Origin: Chloroflexota bacterium
GTDB lineage: Bacteria > Chloroflexota > Dormibacteria > CF-121
DNA: 11,041 nt
Direction of reading: 5' to 3'
Assembly: GCA_005889395.1 (NCBI GenBank)
Contig: VBFX01000165.1
Span: 1 to 11,041, forward strand
The notes below the pieces were generated by a model. That model searched no databases and was not told the DNA's origin. It saw only the letters and a list, made by a program, of their open reading frames with translations. The position numbers were made by a program, and so were the translations under genes. Below are positions 7,573 to 11,041 of this stretch, piece by piece; the first letter of the stretch is position 1, and every line of letters begins with the position of its first letter.

Positions 7573-8398
7573 GGTCGATGACAGTGTCCTCGGCGGCGGC
7601 TTCAACTGGGATTGCGCTGCCGCGGTGGGCCGCGACGATCGCATCGATCTGGTCGTCGGTCCGCGCCGGGTCGTGATGAAACAGCAGCAGCCGCTTGACG
7701 CCGGCCGCTTCGGCGAGGCCGATGGCGTACTCGACCGCTGAATGCCCCATGGGGGAAAGCGACGCGAACTCGCCGCTGATCAGCTGGGCGTCGTGGATCA
7801 GCAGGTCCGCCGACCGCGCCAGCGCGATCGCGGCCGGATGGTAGGCGCCGAAGCCGGCCGGTCCGGGCCCGAACGCGATCGGGCTGTGGTCCGAGAGATA
7901 GGCGATCGTCGCTCCAGCCCCGCTCACGCGGTAGCCATAGGTGAGGCCGCCTTTGTGGGGGATCTCGCGCGCAACGACATCGAATCCTTCGACCGCCCGG
8001 GGTCCTTCCTGGATTCCGAGGAAACGCCACTTGCCGCGAAGCTCGGCGGGCTTGATCGGAAAGTGGGGCGGCGACATGACGCGCGCGAGCACGTTAGCCG
8101 GATCACCCTGGGCCGGCATCACCAGCGTGACCTCGGCGTCCGGCCGGTCGCCGGCGGAAAAGAAGGGGAGCCCGTGGGTGTGGTCCCAGTGCAGGTGACC
8201 GAGGAGGATCGAGCCGCGAAATGGCCGGCCGTCCAACAGCGGGCTCAGCCGCTGCAGGCCGGTGCCGGCATCGAGCACGAGCCTGGGGGTCTGCCCATTC
8301 TCTGCCAGCGCCACGCAGGAGGTGTTGCCGCCGTATCGCACGAACTGCGGACCGGGCGACGGTGTCGACCCCCGCACTCCGCAGATGAACAGTCGCAC
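7565..8398 (-). CDS. Metallo-beta-lactamase-fold hydrolase (RNase Z/PhnP/phosphodiesterase-like)
   Basis: A 277-residue metal-dependent hydrolase, first intact gene of the minus-strand operon. It starts with GTG at 8398. The N-terminal CGVRGSTPSPGPQFVRYGGN (6-25) is typical of a subgroup near the PhnP/RNase Z branch. Metal ligands are visible in order: HLHWDH (His68, His70, Asp72, His73), His148 in IPHKGG, Asp203 in IHDAQ, and His241 in LFHHDP, with an additional GHS at 218-220. Members of this branch cleave phosphodiester bonds in RNA, cyclic phosphates or cyclic nucleotides. The substrate here is unknown. The context is suggestive, because a cyclic-nucleotide-binding domain occurs two genes downstream and a decayed one lies 9 nt upstream, so cyclic-nucleotide hydrolysis is a reasonable but untested idea. 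No signal peptide; cytosolic. Confidence 0.85.
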   Translation of the reverse strand: MRLFICGVRGSTPSPGPQFVRYGGNTSCVALAENGQTPRLVLDAGTGLQRLSPLLDGRPFRGSILLGHLHWDHTHGLPFFSAGDRPDAEVTLVMPAQGDPANVLARVMSPPHFPIKPAELRGKWRFLGIQEGPRAVEGFDVVAREIPHKGGLTYGYRVSGAGATIAYLSDHSPIAFGPGPAGFGAYHPAAIALARSADLLIHDAQLISGEFASLSPMGHSAVEYAIGLAEAAGVKRLLLFHHDPARTDDQIDAIVAAHRGSAIPVEAAAEDTVIDLG

Positions 8399-8407
8399 CG
8401 AGCGAGT

Positions 8408-8580
8408 TTACGTTTCTTCCCGACGATGGCCTTTGGCAAGTTCCGCCAAGGCCTCTTCGGAAACCTGTTCGGCGTCGCTTCGGCCGCCCGGCCCGCGGTC
8501 ACCACCCGCAGGGTGGCGGTCCGCCTGCCGCCCTCCAGCAGGGCACTTTCGCCCAGGATGGCGCCCGTACCGATCTCGGC
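8408..8580 (-). pseudogene. Decayed cyclic-nucleotide-binding domain gene (C-terminal remnant)
   Basis: On the minus strand, 8580 down to about 8490 reads AEIGTGAILGESALLEGG followed by RRTATLRVVTAG, a clear phosphate-binding cassette (ILGESALL...RRTAT) of the CRP-like sensor fold. The frame then has to change once between about 8495 and 8480 to continue as DAEQVSEEALAELA and KGHRREET, ending at TAA 8408-8410. The N-terminal beta-roll is missing and replaced by the 69-bp flavoprotein segment. The cassette frame is open upstream to a TGA at 8743-8745 but offers no ATG, GTG or TTG start before 8505. It therefore looks broken at both places. Its stop is 9 nt before the hydrolase GTG, so the intact ancestor was probably the first gene of the operon. 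Sequencing or assembly error is the alternative. Confidence 0.72.
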
Positions 8581-8645
8581 CAGCGCGTCGGCGACCCGTT
8601 GCGACCCTCCGCGCGCAAACGGCCAGCCATAGGCGTGGCCGGCCG
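8577..8645 (-). repeat. 69-bp exact duplicate, displaced copy upstream of the operon
   Basis: Identical to 6891-6959, in the same orientation and 1686 bp away. Read on the minus strand, it joins in frame to the cyclic-nucleotide-binding remnant: RVADALA from the flavoprotein runs straight into EIGTGAILGE of the remnant. On its other side is about 115 bp with no recognisable homology. Confidence 0.93.
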
Positions 8646-8888
8646 GAAAACCATGAAACCGCGGTGACGAGTCGGTAGGACTTTTCCGTCGAGTTCGCCG
8701 CCATGAGGGGGCGCTAAGGCCGTCATGAGAAAGGCCCGCCAGTCACGCCCGACCGTCATGAAATTGCAAGGTTGCGCGGTCCACGCTACCCCGAAATCCG
8801 CGCCGGCGCGATTGGCACCTGGCCCGCGCCATCAGTCCGACCGAGCGATGACCCGCCGCTGATTCGTGCCCGAGTCAAGGAGGTTGTC
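8646..8888. other. Intergenic stretch between divergent units, no gene recognised
   Basis: This should contain the promoters of both the minus-strand operon and the plus-strand Tat-protein gene. Short frames exist on the minus strand (from ATG codons at 8704 and 8759), but their translations change character at the 69-bp repeat and resemble nothing I know. A TTGCAA at 8764-8769 might be a -35 element for the plus strand, but no convincing -10 follows. I see no operator-like palindrome that I would defend. Confidence 0.5.
8878..8883 (+). promoter_or_regulatory. Shine-Dalgarno of the Tat-exported protein
   Basis: AAGGAGG spans this site, 5 nt before the ATG at 8889. It decides the start: the frame is open upstream to 8772, but that part has no ribosome site and would bury the Tat signal inside the chain. 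Confidence 0.75.
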
Positions 8889-10282
8889 ATGCAGGAGAAC
8901 TCGATCGATCGCACCGTGAGCCGTCGGACCGTCCTGAAGGCCGCTGCCGCGGCGGGCCTGGCCATGTCCACTCAGGGCCTCGTTGAGTTGCTTGCGCTGC
9001 CCACGAAGCGAATGGCAATGGCAGCACCCAACAGCCTGCCCGATATCCAGTTCGACATTCGAGCGTTTGTGCCTCCGGCGCAAACCGTGGACGGAGTCAT
9101 CGTGCGTTTTGGCCCGGTCTTCACGCGCTTCGTCACGCTGGCGCTGCGCCGCAGTCCGAGTCTGGCCGACCAGAAGTTGCTGACCGCCGCGCTCGCCACC
9201 ATCGAGTCGCGCTATCCCTTCAGTCCGGCGGGGGTCTTTGTTTTCGTCGCATATGGCGTCCCCTATTTCAATCGGCTGCCCGGCGGTCTCCGCGGCACCC
9301 TGGTGCGCGGCTACATTCCGCGACTGCGGTCGAGTCGAAATCGGCTGGCTCTGGAGGAGGCCGTGCCCGGTCCCACCGATCTGGCACCGTCGAACCCGGC
9401 GATCAGCAAGGCGACCTACAACGTCCCGCTTGTGATCGAGGCCAACGATCTTCTCCTGACGCTCCGGAGCGACCTACTAGCGGAGACCAGCGATGTACTC
9501 GACTGGCTGCTCCGTGGCAGCGATCAGCTCAACGGTCAGCCCGTGCCGTCGCCCCACTTCAACGGGTTGTTCAGCATCACGTCGAATCGAGTGATGTTCC
9601 AACAGATGGGCTTGCCGCGGAGGGTCGCCGATGAGCAGGGCCTCGCATTCGCGGCTCGGGTCAATGTCCGCTCGCCAATGTGGATGGGCTTTGCCGACCA
9701 GCAGGCGAGCGGGAGCGGTCCGCCGGAGATTACGACCTTTCAGGGCAACCGGTCGGCGGTGCTGACGACCTGCGGGCCCAGGAGCTACATGCGCAATGGC
9801 GCCATCCAGCATCTCTCGCATGTAATCCTGGACCTCGCAACCCTGACCAGTTCGCCGACGGCGGCGGTCCCGCGTTCCTCGAGAACGTTTTCCAGGGTTC
9901 GTTCGACGCTCGGGCCAACGCGGCGGCCATCAAGACCTTCCAGGGCGAGCATCGCATGGGGCATCTGGCTGCTCTCCAGCGATCCTCACGCGCGGCCGAT
10001 GGAACGCCGATTCACATTCGCATGGACGGGCCGGGCTACGACCAGCTGGACGTCCCTGACGGCAGCGCGCAGCCAAAGCTGCAGTTCACAGCTTTCGTGC
10101 CGACCGCGGACTTCTTTGCCCGGATGCGGCGGAACCAGGCGTCGCTCGACCTGGTCCGAAAGTACAGCGTTGCCGATGAAAACAACGGCCTCGAGCGATT
10201 CATCACCGCGACGCGGCGGCAGAACTTCCTGGTTCCTCCGCGACGGCACCGGGCGTTTCCGCTTCTCGAGCTTGCCGACTGA
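8889..10282 (+). pseudogene. Tat-exported protein, distantly DyP-peroxidase-like, frameshifted near 9837
   Basis: The ATG at 8889 opens a protein with a twin-arginine signal (SRRTVLK at residues 11-17, hydrophobic A/G/L core, likely cleavage after AMA at 43-45), so it is meant for folded export. The first frame is convincing through RSPMWMGFADQQ and IQHLSHVILDL, up to about residue 316 (9836). The conserved-looking sequence then moves to another frame at about 9839 (NPDQFADGGGPAFLENVFQG) and runs through HRMGHLAALQRSS, GTPIHIRMDGPGYD and RRQNFLVPPRRHRAF to TGA at 10280-10282. The original frame continues to 10364 only as a shadow, rich in Arg and Ser and running into the next gene. Combined length is about 463 residues. 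I recall similar Tat proteins in actinobacteria with a longer loop at this junction, so a small out-of-frame deletion is possible. HIR and the late RRQNF weakly suggest a DyP-type haem peroxidase fold; function unproven. Confidence 0.65.
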
Positions 10283-10320
10283 CAGCGCCGTCCCCCGCCA
10301 GCTAACATACCGCCGAGTCC

Positions 10321-11041
10321 ATGCCCGTCACGGTGGGTCCGTCGACCCTGACAATCAACCATGACCGTCAGTTCCTCATTTCCCAGCCGAACGCCACCAT
10401 GGTCGCCCAGGACGATGTCGGCTTCTACGCCAGCGACACCCGCTTCGTCAGTGGTTACGGCGTTACGGTCAACGGCCGGCTCCCGCGGCTGCTCGATGCC
10501 ATCACCGTCGAGCATTTCTCCGCGCGCTACGAGTTCATGACGCCGGAGCTTCACCTGGGGCCCAGCTCCGACGCCAGTGCCGATGGGATTCTGCCGGAAG
10601 GATCGGTCGGGTTTCGTCTCGAGCGCACCATCCTCGAAGGCGTCCACGAAGACTACGACCTGACGAATTATGCGACGCACCCGGTGCGGCTTCTGCTGGA
10701 AATCCAGATCGAGTCAGATTTCGCCGACGTCTTCGATGTGCGAAACCACCGGTTGATCCGGCGCGGCGATCTCCAGACCACCTGGCGTCCTCGCATCGGG
10801 GAACTTCGCAGCACCTATCGCAACCGGAGCTTCCGGCGCGCGTTGCTGGTGAAAGTCGAGAAAGCGGGATCGAAGCCCGAGTATGCCAACGGCCGCCTGG
10901 TCTTCCTCTGTGAGCTGGCGCCGAGGGCGGAGTGGCACGTCTGCCTCAAGTGGCTGCCCGTCATCGGGACCCGACCGGCCCGCACGCTCCACTGCCATGC
11001 GCTCACCGGCGAGGCCCGCGTGTTGCATCCACTGGCGCCCG
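10321..11041 (+). CDS. Glycogen-debranching-type protein, N-terminal domain (3' partial)
   Basis: From the ATG at 10321 a frame stays open to the end of the window (240 codons). It matches the N-terminal beta-sandwich domain of bacterial amylo-alpha-1,6-glucosidase/glycogen-debranching-type proteins: FLISQPNATM (18-27), then the signature GFYASDTRFVSGYGV with the DTRF core (36-50), a NGRLP turn, FSARYEF (66-72), FRLERTI...HEDYDLTNYA (about 100-119), and a predicted strand pair with SDFADVFDVR (131-140). The alpha/alpha-barrel catalytic domain lies beyond the window, so activity cannot be judged; many such proteins are annotated as debranching enzymes without proof of substrate. It starts 38 nt after the Tat-protein stop on the same strand. 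The ribosome site is weak (GCCGAGTCC just upstream), so the start is moderately sure. Confidence 0.85.
   Translation, partial: MPVTVGPSTLTINHDRQFLISQPNATMVAQDDVGFYASDTRFVSGYGVTVNGRLPRLLDAITVEHFSARYEFMTPELHLGPSSDASADGILPEGSVGFRLERTILEGVHEDYDLTNYATHPVRLLLEIQIESDFADVFDVRNHRLIRRGDLQTTWRPRIGELRSTYRNRSFRRALLVKVEKAGSKPEYANGRLVFLCELAPRAEWHVCLKWLPVIGTRPARTLHCHALTGEARVLHPLAP

Noticed and set aside
7742..8632. A 296-codon open frame on the plus strand
   Set aside because: It is antisense to the hydrolase, whose metal motifs are unmistakable. Its last residues only translate the 69-bp repeat, which also explains their match to another plus-strand frame ending at 6946.
9840..10364. Continuation of the first frame of the Tat-exported protein to a stop at 10364
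   Set aside because: After 9837 this frame is Arg/Ser/Thr-rich and patternless, while the alternative frame carries GPAFLENVFQG, HIRMDGPGYD and RRQNFLVPPRRHRAF. It also overlaps the start of the debranching-type gene.
1..11041. CRISPR array, tRNA or rRNA genes, insertion sequences, phage attachment sites
   Set aside because: I found no regularly spaced repeats, no cloverleaf or rRNA-like stretch, and no transposase or integrase. The only repeats are the 37-bp palindromes, the 20-bp tandem and the 69-bp duplicate.

Overview
The window is about 11 kb of high-GC DNA (roughly 65% by eye) from a bacterium that uses TTG and GTG starts freely. Gene content (sulfonate/nitrate-type ABC importer, lipoprotein binding protein, type II NADH dehydrogenase with a cyclic-nucleotide domain, COG1233-type oxidoreductase, glycogen-debranching-type N-terminal domain) fits a soil or environmental member of Chloroflexota, Dormibacterota or Actinomycetota. 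No marker gene is present, so this placement is inference.

Layout. (1) Positions 2-1637, plus strand: the end of an ABC importer operon, with a partial permease and a lipoprotein substrate-binding protein. (2) Positions 1651-2777: two small plus-strand genes (a STAS-like cytosolic protein and a DUF1440/YagU-like membrane protein), bracketed by two near-identical 37-bp palindromic repeats. (3) Positions 2785-8398, minus strand: a tightly packed four-gene operon. In transcription order it encodes a metallo-beta-lactamase-fold hydrolase, a phytoene-desaturase-like flavoprotein, an NDH-2-like NADH dehydrogenase fused to a cyclic-nucleotide-binding domain, and an SdhA/FrdA-type flavoprotein. Junctions are an 8-nt overlap, a 4-nt ATGA overlap and a 1-nt gap. 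(4) Positions 8408-8760: just upstream of that operon lies a broken cyclic-nucleotide-binding domain, joined to an exact 69-bp copy of an internal piece of the phytoene-desaturase-like gene. (5) Positions 8889-10282, plus strand: a Tat-exported protein whose frame is broken once near 9837. (6) Positions 10321-11041, plus strand: the N-terminal part of a glycogen-debranching-type protein, running off the window.

The most interesting unit is the minus-strand operon. Three of its four products are flavin oxidoreductases, one carries a cyclic-nucleotide sensor, a second (decayed) sensor sits at its head, and the first intact gene is a metal-dependent hydrolase. One hypothesis is a redox or respiratory module controlled by a small nucleotide ligand. 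The 69-bp duplication at the operon head is either a real small-scale rearrangement or an assembly chimera, and is the first thing to check.
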